Counted from the first letter of the stretch, positions 50,472 to 60,065 are shown. The stretch is 64,000 bases of DNA from Burkholderiales bacterium (GCA_015075225.1 JABTUQ010000002.1:367753-431752); one strand, 5' to 3'. The notes: generated by a model not told the origin, from the letters alone. Translations and numbers: made by a program.

Positions 50472-50924
50472 TCACAGTATTTCAGGGGTGATCACAGCGC
50501 GCAGAATGATACTTTCCCGTTCTTCTTTTTGTTTGTAACTAAACCACCAGATGGAGCCTTTGCGCACGGTGAAACCGCTTTCATCTCCTTTCAGCAGGAG
50601 GGAGGCAATTTTTCCCAGCGTTGGTTGATGTCCTACAACCAGCACGGTGCCTTCTTCCTCTGGCCAGGCAACTGCATTGAGGATTCGCTGTGGGGTGGCT
50701 GTAGTACCGACCAGATCGCTGGTTTCAAAGCGGGTTGTCAGTGCTGCGGCGGTTTGCTGGGTGCGTCTGGCCGGGCTGACAATAATGCGGGTGTCCTTTG
50801 GCAATTTTGGCTCCAGCCATCCGGCCATTTTTTGGGCCTGTTTGTGCCCTTTCTCGGTCAATTCCCGTGCTTCATCCGGAATGCGGTATTCCGCTTCGGC
50901 ATGACGCCATAAAATCAGATCCAT
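50472..50924 (-). CDS. sixA: Phosphohistidine phosphatase SixA
   Basis: Small histidine-phosphatase-superfamily enzyme that removes phosphate from phosphohistidine in signalling proteins. The 150-residue protein starts MDLILWRHAEAE, with the catalytic RHA motif, followed by SPARRTQQTA and the second histidine in VVGHQPTLG. Length fits SixA (about 160). It stands alone between the deacetylase and the VIT-family gene. Confidence 0.9.
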   Translation of the reverse strand: MDLILWRHAEAEYRIPDEARELTEKGHKQAQKMAGWLEPKLPKDTRIIVSPARRTQQTAAALTTRFETSDLVGTTATPQRILNAVAWPEEEGTVLVVGHQPTLGKIASLLLKGDESGFTVRKGSIWWFSYKQKEERESIILRAVITPEIL

Positions 50925-50975
50925 AACTACGTCCCTGTCTCGATAAATAGTGAATAGGCCTGTTGCCTGCCCTGT

Positions 50976-51665
50976 TTAGGCAACGCTTCCGAAGAGCATG
51001 CCGGTGAGTGCGGTCACTCCCATGGCAAGCACTCCCCAGAAAACCACGCGCGCGGCTCCTGTGATCAGGCTGGCTCTTCCCAGATAGGCTGCCAGCGCAC
51101 CAAGGCTGGCTAGCGAGATCAGGGAAGTTATTGCCACAACTGGGATAATTTGGGTTGCAGATGCGGCAATGGCAGCTGCCAGGGGCATTGCCGCTCCCAT
51201 GGTAAACATGCCGCCTGAAGCAAGGGCTGCCTGAACGGGCCTGGCATGGATGCGTTCATGTAGTCCCAGTTCGTCTCGAAGATGTGCGCCCAGTGCGTCA
51301 TGAGCCATCAATTCATGGGCAACTTGTGCAGCCAGTTCGGGCTGAAGTCCTCTTTTGATATAAATATCTGTGAGTTCCTGCAGTTCGAAATCGATATCCT
51401 GGTCAAGATGGAATTGCTCAAGCGCAACATCCGCTTTTTCCGTATCCGATTGTGAACTGACGGAAACGTATTCTCCTGCAGCCATTGACATGGCGCCGGC
51501 AACGACACCCGCCACACCTGCAAGGATAATCTCGTCCGCCGATGTGTGGGCAGAAGCCACGCCAATAATCAGGCTGGCAGTGGAAACGATACCATCGTTG
51601 GCACCCAGCACAGCTGCGCGTAGCCAGCCCGTACGGTGAGAGTAGTGATGGTTATCATGCGCCAT
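50976..51665 (-). CDS. VIT1/CCC1-family metal transporter
   Basis: Integral membrane protein of the vacuolar-iron-transporter family, likely moving Fe2+ or Mn2+. The 229-residue protein begins with the family signature region TGWLRAAVLGANDGIVSTASLI, followed by GVVAGAMSMAAGEYVSVSSQSD, a charged metal-binding helix region with several Glu residues (EKADVALEQFHLD...), and three C-terminal membrane helices. Five membrane helices in all, as expected. The esterase gene lies 15 bp upstream on the same strand, so the two may be one transcript. Confidence 0.92.
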   Translation of the reverse strand: MAHDNHHYSHRTGWLRAAVLGANDGIVSTASLIIGVASAHTSADEIILAGVAGVVAGAMSMAAGEYVSVSSQSDTEKADVALEQFHLDQDIDFELQELTDIYIKRGLQPELAAQVAHELMAHDALGAHLRDELGLHERIHARPVQAALASGGMFTMGAAMPLAAAIAASATQIIPVVAITSLISLASLGALAAYLGRASLITGAARVVFWGVLAMGVTALTGMLFGSVA

Positions 51666-51680
51666 TGTTCTGAATCCTCT

Positions 51681-52355
51681 CTATTTCAGAATGGTTTTTA
51701 GCCAGTGAGAGATGTCGGCTAACTCTTGATCGCACACGGCATGTTCCATCGAATACTCGTGCCAGTTTACGGAATAGTGGTATTTGCGCAACAGCTGTAG
51801 CGAAGCTTGTGCCAGTTCGACAGGGACAATCGGATCATCGCTGCCATGCGCCATGAATATGGATGTTGACTGGTTGGCGGCGTGTGTTTCCTGTGTGAAT
51901 TTGTGTGTGAGGGGAAGATAGCCTGACAGGGCCATGATGCCGGCAAGTTTGTCCGGATGATGCAATCCTGTGAGTAATGCCATGGCGGCCCCTTGCGAGA
52001 ACCCGGCCAGAATGACGTGGTCAGAGGGGATGCCTCGCTGGTTTTCACGATTGATCAGTGCTACGATTGCGCGCCGCGATTCTTGCAGACCAGTTTCATC
52101 TTCTTGTTCTGTAAAATCAGTACGTTGAATGTCATACCAGGCACGCATGACGTATCCGCCATTGATGGTGACCGGTCGAAAAGGCGCATGCGGAAACAGA
52201 AAACGGATCGGGATTGCTGGTAAATCGAGTGCTTGTATAACGGGCACGAAATCATTACCGTCTGCGCCCAATCCATGCATCCATAAAATTGTGTATGCCG
52301 GATCCGGCCCGGTTGTAATCTCGATTGCAGAAAGCTGGAGTGGGTTGTCTGACAT
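51681..52355 (-). CDS. Alpha/beta-hydrolase carboxylesterase
   Basis: A 224-residue serine hydrolase of the phospholipase/carboxylesterase (EstB, acyl-protein-thioesterase-like) family. The oxyanion region WMHGLGADGNDF, nucleophile elbow GFSQGAAMAL, acid in AHGSDDPIVP and histidine in SMEHAVCDQE make up the full triad. No signal peptide, so cytosolic. Natural substrate unknown. It is divergent from the transglutaminase-like gene. Confidence 0.9.
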   Translation of the reverse strand: MSDNPLQLSAIEITTGPDPAYTILWMHGLGADGNDFVPVIQALDLPAIPIRFLFPHAPFRPVTINGGYVMRAWYDIQRTDFTEQEDETGLQESRRAIVALINRENQRGIPSDHVILAGFSQGAAMALLTGLHHPDKLAGIMALSGYLPLTHKFTQETHAANQSTSIFMAHGSDDPIVPVELAQASLQLLRKYHYSVNWHEYSMEHAVCDQELADISHWLKTILK

Positions 52356-52433
52356 GGGTTTGCCGGGGATTGACGAGGCTGACAGGCAGCGATAAATTTA
52401 CCGGGTTCTATACTATCATTGATGAGGAGTCGT

Positions 52434-53543
52434 ATGAAACGCAGGAGTTTTTTCAAGCTGGTGGGGTCAGGAGCTGCGGCTGCAGCGCTTTTTCCAGTGA
52501 TCGGCCGTACCGCAGCGTTGCCATTGAGTCAGGCCAAGTGGCGGGGTTATCAGTTGACCTATCAGATCACCCTGCCGTCTGCGGGAAAAACGGCAAGGCT
52601 CTGGCTGCCATTGCCGGATACCAGTGAGACGGTTTACCAGTTTACGCAGGGAAGTAACTGGAGCGGGAAAACCAATAATTCTGCCTTTTATATGTTGCCT
52701 GGCACCCTTTCCCCCGTATTTTATGCAGACTGGAAAGGCGAGGGTGAGCGTACAGTCAAGGTCAGCAGTATTATCAAGACAGCCGACCGAAGCGTTGATC
52801 TGCGTTTTTATCAGGCATCTGCCAAGGCCGCTCCGATTCCGCCCGCGTTCAAGCGCTATCTGCAGCCAACCAACCAGATTCCCCTGGATAATGCAGTGAA
52901 GAAGCTGGCACTTTCCATAACCAGCCAGGCCAATGCGCGCACTCCTTTACAGCAGGCACGCGCTATCTATGATTGGGTGATTGATAACGTTGCTTACGAT
53001 AACAATCTGCGTGGCCAGGGCAGGGGAGATCTCCGCAGCATGCTATCCAGGGAAAATTTCAGTGGTAAATGCGCAGATATTCACACTCTGTTTGTCGGGC
53101 TTGCGCGTGCTTCCGGTATCCCTGCCAGAATGCAGAACGGAATCCGTATCAATGATTCGTCCTTGAATAAAAATCTGGGTAATTACGGTGATGTAAGCAC
53201 TTCCCAGCATTGTCAGGCAGAATTTTATCTTTCCGGGTTGGGCTGGGTTCCTGTGGATCCGTCTGATGTGGCCAAGGTTATGGCATTGGAATCAGCGCCG
53301 CACAATGTTGAATCCATCAGCCAGTTAAGGGAGAAATTGTTTGGCTCCTGGGAGATGAACTGGGTGGCATTCAATGATGGTGAAAATGTTGATCTGGGCA
53401 AGGGGTGTGCCGCAGGAAAATTACCTTTCTTCGCATACCCGCATGCTGAAATTGACGGGCGCCAGCAGGATAGCCTCACGCCTGAATCATTTTCTTACAA
53501 AATTACTTCTGCATTGCTGGTAGGAACCGGCGCCAAGCTGTAG
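52434..53543 (+). CDS. Exported transglutaminase-like protein with Tat-type signal
   Basis: A 369-residue protein starting MKRRSFFKLVGSGAAAAALF, which looks like a twin-arginine signal. The transglutaminase core has the catalytic cysteine in FSGKCADIHTLFVGLARASG, the histidine in SQHCQAEFYL and the aspartate in GWVPVDPSDV. Related bacterial proteins are predicted proteases or peptide-modifying enzymes of the periplasm. The ATG at 52434 has GAGGAG upstream; an earlier in-frame start at 52419 would weaken the signal. Followed by a strong inverted repeat. Confidence 0.87.
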   Translation: MKRRSFFKLVGSGAAAAALFPVIGRTAALPLSQAKWRGYQLTYQITLPSAGKTARLWLPLPDTSETVYQFTQGSNWSGKTNNSAFYMLPGTLSPVFYADWKGEGERTVKVSSIIKTADRSVDLRFYQASAKAAPIPPAFKRYLQPTNQIPLDNAVKKLALSITSQANARTPLQQARAIYDWVIDNVAYDNNLRGQGRGDLRSMLSRENFSGKCADIHTLFVGLARASGIPARMQNGIRINDSSLNKNLGNYGDVSTSQHCQAEFYLSGLGWVPVDPSDVAKVMALESAPHNVESISQLREKLFGSWEMNWVAFNDGENVDLGKGCAAGKLPFFAYPHAEIDGRQQDSLTPESFSYKITSALLVGTGAKL

Positions 53544-53551
53544 TTCATACA

Positions 53552-53589
53552 GCCTGACAATCACAATTTGAGGAAAGTGATTGTCAGGC
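53552..53589. terminator. Inverted repeat between transglutaminase gene and cysB
   Basis: Exact 13-bp arms GCCTGACAATCAC (53552-53564) and GTGATTGTCAGGC (53577-53589) with a 12-base loop. It starts 8 bp after the transglutaminase stop, and the next gene is convergent. A stable stop or protecting hairpin, without a T-run. Confidence 0.6.
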
Positions 53590-53659
53590 GCTCCTGGTAG
53601 TGCCGCATCCTGAGCATGTCAAGAATCACTCCGGATTCAAAAAATTGCATGATCCCGAT

Positions 53660-54595
53660 TCATTCGGTCGCTGTGCGTTTTTCCAGTGCGTGTTTTATCG
53701 TTTCTGCGTTCAGGTGTGGAGCAAACATTTCGATAAAGTCGTAAACGTAGTGGCGGATGTAGCTGTTCCGGCTAATGCCGATGCGGGTAGTGCTGGATTC
53801 GAATAGATGCGCTGCATCGATTGCCCGCAGTTTTTTATCACGAACCGGATCGAAAGCCATTTTCGCCAGAATGCCGACGCCCAGCCCGATTTCGACATAA
53901 GTTTTGATGACGTCGGCATCAATAGCCGTCAGTACCACGTTGGGCTGCAATCCCCTGGCTTCAAATGCCTGGTTAATTTTAGAGCGGCCGGTAAAGGCAA
54001 AATCGTAGGTCACGATTGTGTACTGTGCGATGGCCTCCAGGGTCAATTCCTTGAGCTGGAGCAGCGGATGCCGGGGTGGGACAACGATGCACCGGTTCCA
54101 TTCGTAGCAAGGCAGCATGACGAGTTCATCAAACAACTCGATTGCCTCGGTGGCAATGGCGAGATCTGCCTTGCCGGATGAAACCCAGGTGGCTATCTCA
54201 ATCGGGCTGCCCTGGCGCAAGTTCAGTTTTATTTTCGGATAACGCCCGATAAATCGCTTAATAACGGATGGCAGTGCGTATCGTGCCTGTGTATGCGTGG
54301 TGGCAATGATCAGCGTGCCGCTTTCCTTGTCGCTGAATTCTCTTCCAATTTTTTTCAGGTTATCTGCATCCTGCAGCATTCTCTCGGCTGTTTCCAGAAT
54401 TGCGAGTCCGGGCGGAGTGATGCTTGTAATACGCTTGCCATTGCGTATGAAAATTTCAACTCCCAACTCCTGTTCCAATAACTGGATTTGCCGACTAATT
54501 CCTGGCTGTGATGTGTGCAACGCACCAGCAGCCTTTGACAGATTCAGCTTTTGCTTGGCAATTTCACAGAGAAACCGTAGTTGTTGCAGCTTCAT
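53660..54595 (-). CDS. cysB: LysR-family regulator CysB
   Basis: Activator of sulfate-assimilation genes that responds to N-acetylserine or O-acetylserine. The 311-residue protein begins MKLQQLRFLCEIAKQKLNLS with the LysR helix-turn-helix (KAAGALHTSQPGISRQIQLLEQELG) and continues with the CysB-type inducer domain (TTHTQARYALPSVIKRFIGRYP, GSPIEIATWVSSGKADLAIATE). E. coli CysB has 324 residues. It is divergent from the sulfite-reductase operon, with which it shares a 311-bp gap, and is the likely regulator of it. Confidence 0.94.
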   Translation of the reverse strand: MKLQQLRFLCEIAKQKLNLSKAAGALHTSQPGISRQIQLLEQELGVEIFIRNGKRITSITPPGLAILETAERMLQDADNLKKIGREFSDKESGTLIIATTHTQARYALPSVIKRFIGRYPKIKLNLRQGSPIEIATWVSSGKADLAIATEAIELFDELVMLPCYEWNRCIVVPPRHPLLQLKELTLEAIAQYTIVTYDFAFTGRSKINQAFEARGLQPNVVLTAIDADVIKTYVEIGLGVGILAKMAFDPVRDKKLRAIDAAHLFESSTTRIGISRNSYIRHYVYDFIEMFAPHLNAETIKHALEKRTATE

Positions 54596-54906
54596 TTATA
54601 TGATTTTATGTAATATATATTTAACTTATTATTATTTAATATTATAAAAAATTATTGTTATGCTTGCGGGCGGTAAAAGGGTATTGAGTGGAATATATGC
54701 CACGGGTTGTGTGAAAAACTGGAAGAGTTGGATTATGGTAGGGTTGCAAGGGTGAAAAGACAATGGTTTAGCCTTCTGATTGCAAGATTGGCGCCACGTA
54801 AAGCAGGATTATCGGATAGAATAACGGGTTTTCGCTGTTGAAAATAATCAGCAACTTTATAATAAACAGCAATATAGCGCACTGAGAAAAGCCACGGAGA
54901 GTAAGA
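54596..54906. other. Divergent control region between cysB and cysI-like gene
   Basis: 311-bp stretch without a gene. The cysB side (54596-54660) is extremely AT-rich, typical for a promoter. On the other side a TATAAT box (54858-54863) lies 44 bp before the cysI-like start, with TTGAAA (54838-54843) upstream at a short 14-bp spacing, as expected of a promoter that needs an activator. CysB sites are poorly conserved, and I cannot place one. Confidence 0.6.
54858..54863 (+). promoter_or_regulatory. -10 box of the sulfate-reduction operon
   Basis: Perfect TATAAT, 44 bp before the first gene. The possible -35 box TTGAAA at 54838-54843 is too close (14 bp), suggesting that CysB is needed for activity. 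Confidence 0.4.
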
Positions 54907-57009
54907 ATGGATTATTTGACTGATCTAGCTGATAGCAAGGAAATTGATGCCTACGAGCAGGCTATGCTCGGAATGTTGAATGGACAGATTGATGGTGACC
55001 GGTTTATGGCTACCCGTCTGCAATTGGGCATTTATGGTCAGCGGCAGGAAGGTGTCCACATGGTGCGAGTCAAGATTCCCGGTGGCCGCTTGGTGCACGG
55101 ACAGCTTGAGGCGATTGCCGATGTGCTGGAAAATTATGCTCAGCATGACAAGGCGCATATCACTACTCGGCAGGATATCCAGTTGCATTATGTTCCTTTG
55201 CGGGATACACCGAATGCCATGCGTCGCTTGTTGCAGGGTGGCCTGACAACACGAGAGGCATGTGGCAACACAATTCGTAATATTACGGCCTGTCCCCTGG
55301 CTGGAGTCTGTTCCCGCGAGCATACCGATATTACCCAGCATCTCAACGCAACAGTTCGCCACTTCTTGCGCAAGCCACTTAATCAGTTGATGCCACGTAA
55401 ATTCAAGATCAGCTACTCGGGCTGCGAGTCGGATTGTGCCCAGTCCATGATCCATGATCTGGGGGTGGTTGCGGTTAAAAACCAGGAAGGAAAATTTGGC
55501 TTCAAGATTGTCATTGGTGGTGGTCTTGGTCATAAACCTCATGAGGCAATTGTGGTCGAGCCATTTGTCGAGGAAAAGGATTTGTTCCTGGTCATCGAGG
55601 CAGCATTGACTGTACACAATAAATATTCTGATCGAGCCAAGCGTGCCAAATCACGTATCAAATTCCTGGTGGATAAATTTGGCGAGGAAGGTTTTATCGA
55701 AAAATATCGTGAGGAGCTCGTCCGTATCAAGGAAGTGTTAAAGAATCAGCCTTACCCAGAGGGAAAATGGGTGGCAGGCAGGACTGATATCGAAGCGCCT
55801 GGTCAAGGGGCACCTCGCCGGATTTTTGAACAGAAACAGCCCGATTTGAAAGTTGTGCCCATCAGTGTCCGTTTGGGGCAGCTGACTGTCGTGCAGTTGC
55901 GCGGTTTGGCCGGATTGTTGAAAAAACACGATTTTCTTGAAATCCGGACAACTCAGGATCAAAACATGATGCTGGTTAATGTGCCGCAGGATTTACTCTC
56001 CGAAATCCAGCTGGCATTGGCCGGACTGGATCTGGGTTTGCCCAAGGCGGGGGACGATGTTGTTGCTTGCCCCGGAACTTCCACTTGCCGCTTGGGAATC
56101 ACGTCAAGCCCTACTATAGGCGGCAAGTTATCGGGTGGAAAGCATGATTTGAGGATTCGTGTATCTGGTTGCCACAAGGGGTGTGCGCAACCCGAGGCCG
56201 GGGATATCGGGATATATGGCGAAGGCAAGCGCATGCACGGAAAACTGGTACCTCATTATCAGATGTACTTCGGTGGTGATGGCATGGCTGGAGGAGGTCT
56301 TGCTTTCAAGGGGCCCTCGGTGCCAAGTGCCCGTATTGAAACAGCAATTGATCGTGTGAAATCTTCGTTTGATTCGGATCGAGCCGCTGATGAATCGTTT
56401 TTCAACTGGACCCGGCGCAAGGGTGCGGGATATTTCAGTGAACTGGTGGCTGATCTGATGGCTGTGAGTGCAGAGGAGCTTGCTTCGGTTGCGCGTGATC
56501 ATGGTCATGCGGATGATTTCAAGGTGTTGCAGTTAGGGGGAGGAGAATGTGCGGGTGCCAAGCAGGTGCAAATTGGCACCACTTTCTTTGATGCCGCAAA
56601 TGAGCGTAATTATCGTAATGCACTGAAATTTCAGCGTGATTTTATAGAATCCATGAAGTCGGCTGAAGTGGTTGTGCAGATGATTGGTCAGGGAGTTATC
56701 CAGCTGGCAGGTGGTCGCAAGTGCGAAACCCTGGAAGAGCAGGCCCAGGAGTTGTTGCAAGTGCTTCCGGATCAACCGGCTCTGGCAAAATCACTTTCCA
56801 GTTTTGCGCGATATTTTTCCCATCCAGTTGCCGAACTAAATGATCCACTACTGACCGAGTGGTATGCCGAAATGGATGCCTGGACAAATGCAGCAGCTGC
56901 GTTTTGCATGAAATTTGATGGTCAACTGGATTTGAGTGGCGCGTTGCCACAAATTTCAGGAGTTACAGCACTGGGGCGTCAGGTAGGTGGTTCGACTTCG
57001 GCCGTATGA
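54907..57009 (+). CDS. cysI: Sulfite (nitrite) reductase haemoprotein with duplicated Fe-S/sirohaem motifs
   Basis: Sirohaem enzyme expected to reduce sulfite to sulfide. The 700-residue protein is longer than the usual 550-570. It has the two-fold ferredoxin-like plus Fe-S layout. The second half carries the standard ligands C388-x5-C394 (ACPGTSTC) and C422-x3-C426 (SGCHKGC). The first half carries a second full set, C129-x5-C135 (ACPLAGVC) and C173-x3-C177 (SGCESDC), where the usual enzymes lack cysteines. After about residue 525 follows a C-terminal extension of some 170 residues (with LQLGGGECAGAKQVQIG) that I cannot assign. First gene of cysI-cysH-cysD-cysN, under likely CysB control. 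Sulfite rather than nitrite is inferred from the neighbours. Confidence 0.9.
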   Translation: MDYLTDLADSKEIDAYEQAMLGMLNGQIDGDRFMATRLQLGIYGQRQEGVHMVRVKIPGGRLVHGQLEAIADVLENYAQHDKAHITTRQDIQLHYVPLRDTPNAMRRLLQGGLTTREACGNTIRNITACPLAGVCSREHTDITQHLNATVRHFLRKPLNQLMPRKFKISYSGCESDCAQSMIHDLGVVAVKNQEGKFGFKIVIGGGLGHKPHEAIVVEPFVEEKDLFLVIEAALTVHNKYSDRAKRAKSRIKFLVDKFGEEGFIEKYREELVRIKEVLKNQPYPEGKWVAGRTDIEAPGQGAPRRIFEQKQPDLKVVPISVRLGQLTVVQLRGLAGLLKKHDFLEIRTTQDQNMMLVNVPQDLLSEIQLALAGLDLGLPKAGDDVVACPGTSTCRLGITSSPTIGGKLSGGKHDLRIRVSGCHKGCAQPEAGDIGIYGEGKRMHGKLVPHYQMYFGGDGMAGGGLAFKGPSVPSARIETAIDRVKSSFDSDRAADESFFNWTRRKGAGYFSELVADLMAVSAEELASVARDHGHADDFKVLQLGGGECAGAKQVQIGTTFFDAANERNYRNALKFQRDFIESMKSAEVVVQMIGQGVIQLAGGRKCETLEEQAQELLQVLPDQPALAKSLSSFARYFSHPVAELNDPLLTEWYAEMDAWTNAAAAFCMKFDGQLDLSGALPQISGVTALGRQVGGSTSAV

Positions 57010-57032
57010 TGCATGAGTGACGGAGTTCAGTG

Positions 57033-57731
57033 ATGGGTGCCCAAACACTCGAACAAAAAGTTGATCAGTTGCATTATCTGCTGTGTGACATTCAGAAAAA
57101 TTTCACGCCCGCAGTGTTTGCTAATAGTTTGGGTGCCGAGGATATGGTGTTGACGGATTTGATTGCACAACATTATCCCGGCATTGGTATGTTTACCCTT
57201 GATACCGGGCGCCTGCCACAAGAAACTTACGATTTGATGCAAAAAGTGAAGGAGCGTTATGGTGTTGCCATTTACGCCTATTTTCCTGATGCATCGGCTG
57301 TCGAGGATTATGTAATTCAACACGGGCCTAACGGATTTTACGACAGTGTTGCATTGCGCAAGCGTTGCTGTTTTTTACGAAAAGTTGAACCCCTGAAACG
57401 TGCGCTGACCGGCAAAAAAGCCTGGATTACGGGAATGCGTCGAGAACAATCCACTACACGCGAGGAGTTGGAGTTGTCAGCGTATGACAGTGATCACGGT
57501 TTGCAAAAATTCAATCCGCTCTGTGACTGGTCCGAGAAAGAGGTTTGGAGTTATATCAGGCAGAACAACGTTCCTTACAATGCCTTGCATGATCGTTTCT
57601 ATCCCAGTATTGGCTGCGCTCCTTGTACCCGGGCGGTTACTCCGGGTGAAGATATCCGTTCCGGGCGTTGGTGGTGGGAAAATCCGGAATCCAGAGAATG
57701 TGGTTTGCATACCAGGAAAACAGAAACTTAA
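57033..57731 (+). CDS. cysH: Adenylyl-sulfate (APS) reductase
   Basis: Reduces APS to sulfite and AMP with thioredoxin. The 232-residue protein has FANSLGAEDMVLTDL (PP-loop region), the iron-sulfur cysteines of the APS-specific type, CC in LRKRCCFLRKVEPL and CxxC in GCAPCTRA, and the catalytic cysteine in the tail motif ECGLH. The four extra cysteines mark an APS rather than PAPS reductase, in line with absence of a CysC kinase domain in CysN. An ATG at 57033 with GGAG is chosen over the GTG one codon earlier. The gap to the cysI-like gene is 23 bp. Confidence 0.95.
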   Translation: MGAQTLEQKVDQLHYLLCDIQKNFTPAVFANSLGAEDMVLTDLIAQHYPGIGMFTLDTGRLPQETYDLMQKVKERYGVAIYAYFPDASAVEDYVIQHGPNGFYDSVALRKRCCFLRKVEPLKRALTGKKAWITGMRREQSTTREELELSAYDSDHGLQKFNPLCDWSEKEVWSYIRQNNVPYNALHDRFYPSIGCAPCTRAVTPGEDIRSGRWWWENPESRECGLHTRKTET

Positions 57732-57755
57732 ATCAATGTTTTTAGAATAATTGAA

Positions 57756-58664
57756 ATGAATCAACGGTTGAATTTTACTCATCTGGATGCGCTGGAAAGC
57801 GAGGCCGTCCTTATCATGCGCGAAGTGGCTGCAGAATGTTCCAATCCCGTTCTGCTGTTTTCTGGTGGAAAAGATTCGGTAGTTTTGCTGAGGCTGGCAG
57901 AAAAGGCTTTCCGTCCAAGCCGTTTTCCTTTTCCGTTGATGCATATTGATACTGGTCACAATTTTCCGGAAGTCATTACATTCCGGGATTATCGTGCAAA
58001 ACAATTGGGAGAGCGTCTGATTGTGCGCAGCATGGAGGATTCCATTGAGCGGGGCAGGGTCGTTTTACGATCCGAAAATCAGAGTCGCAATCCTTTTCAG
58101 TCGATTACGCTGCTGGATGCAATCGAGGAATTCGGGTTTGATGCCTGCATTGGTGGTGCGCGCAGAGATGAAGAAAAGGCCCGTGCCAAGGAACGTATTT
58201 TTTCATTTCGCGATGAATTTGGTCAGTGGGATCCGAAAAACCAGCGTCCGGAATTGTGGAGTCTCTACAACACGCGTACTCATCCTGGAGAAAATATCCG
58301 GGTTTTCCCTATCAGCAACTGGACAGAGCTGGATATATGGGAATACATCGGACGAGAACAGCTTGAAATTCCCTCTATTTATTTTGCGCATGAAAGGGAT
58401 GTGATTGTGCGCGATAACAGCCTGCTGCCTGTATCGTATCTGGTTCAGCCCAAAGCTGGCGAGTCTGTGCAAAATATGACGGTACGGTTCCGTACTGTCG
58501 GCGATATGAGTTGTACCTGTCCGGTTGCCTCCCATGCAAAAGATGTTGGCGAGATCATTGCTGAAACAGCGCTAACGAGAATTACTGAGCGTGGTGCAAC
58601 GCGCATGGATGATCAAACTTCCGAAGCATCAATGGAATTGCGCAAGCGTGAAGGTTATTTCTAA
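57756..58664 (+). CDS. cysD: Sulfate adenylyltransferase subunit 2
   Basis: Catalytic subunit of ATP sulfurylase, making APS from sulfate and ATP. The 302-residue protein has the PP-loop LLFSGGKDSVVLLRLAEKAF, HIDTGHNFPEVI, GARRDEEKARAKERIFSFRD and the C-terminal MELRKREGYF typical of CysD. It pairs with CysN encoded 56 bp downstream. Confidence 0.97.
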   Translation: MNQRLNFTHLDALESEAVLIMREVAAECSNPVLLFSGGKDSVVLLRLAEKAFRPSRFPFPLMHIDTGHNFPEVITFRDYRAKQLGERLIVRSMEDSIERGRVVLRSENQSRNPFQSITLLDAIEEFGFDACIGGARRDEEKARAKERIFSFRDEFGQWDPKNQRPELWSLYNTRTHPGENIRVFPISNWTELDIWEYIGREQLEIPSIYFAHERDVIVRDNSLLPVSYLVQPKAGESVQNMTVRFRTVGDMSCTCPVASHAKDVGEIIAETALTRITERGATRMDDQTSEASMELRKREGYF

Positions 58665-58720
58665 TCTCTGCTAAACACAGTATCTGAACTATTTTTTATC
58701 TTCATGGGTTTTTCTGAGAC

Positions 58721-59998
58721 ATGCCTGTCGTTGAAAATATCGGCCTAGATCATGCCGAGTTATTACGGTTTATTACCGCTGGAAGTGTGGATGATGGTAA
58801 AAGTACCCTGATCGGGCGATTGCTACATGATTCCAAATCTATTTTTGAAGATCAGCTGAGTGCCATTGAAAAAACCTCTAACAAACGGGGAATGGAAAAG
58901 GTGGATCTTTCGCTGCTTACAGATGGCTTGCAAGCCGAACGTGAGCAGGGAATCACCATTGATGTCGCCTACCGTTATTTCACTACACCCAAACGCAAAT
59001 TCATCATTGCGGATACACCTGGGCATGAGCAATATACGCGCAATATGGTTACAGGCGCTTCCACCGCCAATCTGGCCATTATCCTGATAGATGCACGCAA
59101 GGGCGTGCTTACTCAATCGAGGCGGCATGCCTATCTTGCCAGTTTGGTCGGGATTCCCCATCTGGTTGTGGCGGTTAATAAAATGGATCTGGTGGATTAT
59201 TCCCAGGATGTCTTCAATCAGATTCGTGACGAATTTTCTGCATTTCTTGGCGAGCTAGGGTTGCACTCCGTTGAATATATACCCATGTCTGCCCTGGCAG
59301 GAGATATGGTTGTGGGGCGCGGCGACAATCTTGACTGGCATACAGGTAAACCTTTGCTGGATTATCTGGAATCCATTGACATAGAACACGATATTAATAC
59401 GCGGGATTTTCGTTTTCCGGTGCAATGGGTATCCCGTCCACAAACTGAAGAAATGCATGATTTTCGTGGTTATATGGGTCGTATTGAATCAGGATCGATA
59501 CGCGTGGGAGATGCTATAACAGTACTGCCATCCGGTTTGACTTCGCGCATCAAGGAAATTCTTTTTTTTAATGACAGGTACGATACGGCATTTGCGCCGC
59601 AATCCATCACATTCACGATTGAAGATCACCTGGATATTTCCCGGGGAGACATGTTGGTCAATGGGGGCGAACCACCCCGGATAACCAAGGAGTTTGACGC
59701 CATGCTTTGCTGGTTATCTGATCAGGCTTATGATTCTCGCCGCAAATATATCGTTAAACATGCCACACGCCTGGTTAAGGGGTTGATTGCGCGCATTGAT
59801 TATCGGGTTGATGTCAATACGATGAATCATGAGGATATCAATTCCTTGAGCATGAATGATATCGCCCGGGTAGGCATTAAAGTTCAGCAACCACTTGTTG
59901 TCGATACTTACACGCAAAATCGCGGAACAGGCTGTTTCATTCTAATTGATGAAGTCACTAATAACACTGTTGCTGCAGGCATGATTTGTAATTCATAA
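58721..59998 (+). CDS. cysN: Sulfate adenylyltransferase subunit 1 (GTPase)
   Basis: GTPase subunit that couples GTP hydrolysis to APS formation. The 425-residue protein has an EF-Tu-like G domain with GSVDDGKSTLIGRLLHDS (G1), DTPGHEQYTRNM (G3) and NKMDL (G4), and two beta-barrel domains. It stops where CysN ends and has no fused APS kinase (CysC). With the APS-type CysH this indicates a pathway without PAPS. Confidence 0.97.
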   Translation: MPVVENIGLDHAELLRFITAGSVDDGKSTLIGRLLHDSKSIFEDQLSAIEKTSNKRGMEKVDLSLLTDGLQAEREQGITIDVAYRYFTTPKRKFIIADTPGHEQYTRNMVTGASTANLAIILIDARKGVLTQSRRHAYLASLVGIPHLVVAVNKMDLVDYSQDVFNQIRDEFSAFLGELGLHSVEYIPMSALAGDMVVGRGDNLDWHTGKPLLDYLESIDIEHDINTRDFRFPVQWVSRPQTEEMHDFRGYMGRIESGSIRVGDAITVLPSGLTSRIKEILFFNDRYDTAFAPQSITFTIEDHLDISRGDMLVNGGEPPRITKEFDAMLCWLSDQAYDSRRKYIVKHATRLVKGLIARIDYRVDVNTMNHEDINSLSMNDIARVGIKVQQPLVVDTYTQNRGTGCFILIDEVTNNTVAAGMICNS

Positions 59999-60065
59999 AT
60001 CCAGTCATTGCCCGAGGCGAAAATTAGAGTGATTAGCCCGGGCATATAAAGCGGCTGTTCACAGA

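Noticed and set aside
54597-54660. Very AT-rich stretch before cysB as a possible foreign insertion
   Set aside because: It is short, lies exactly in a divergent promoter region and has no repeats or gene fragments.
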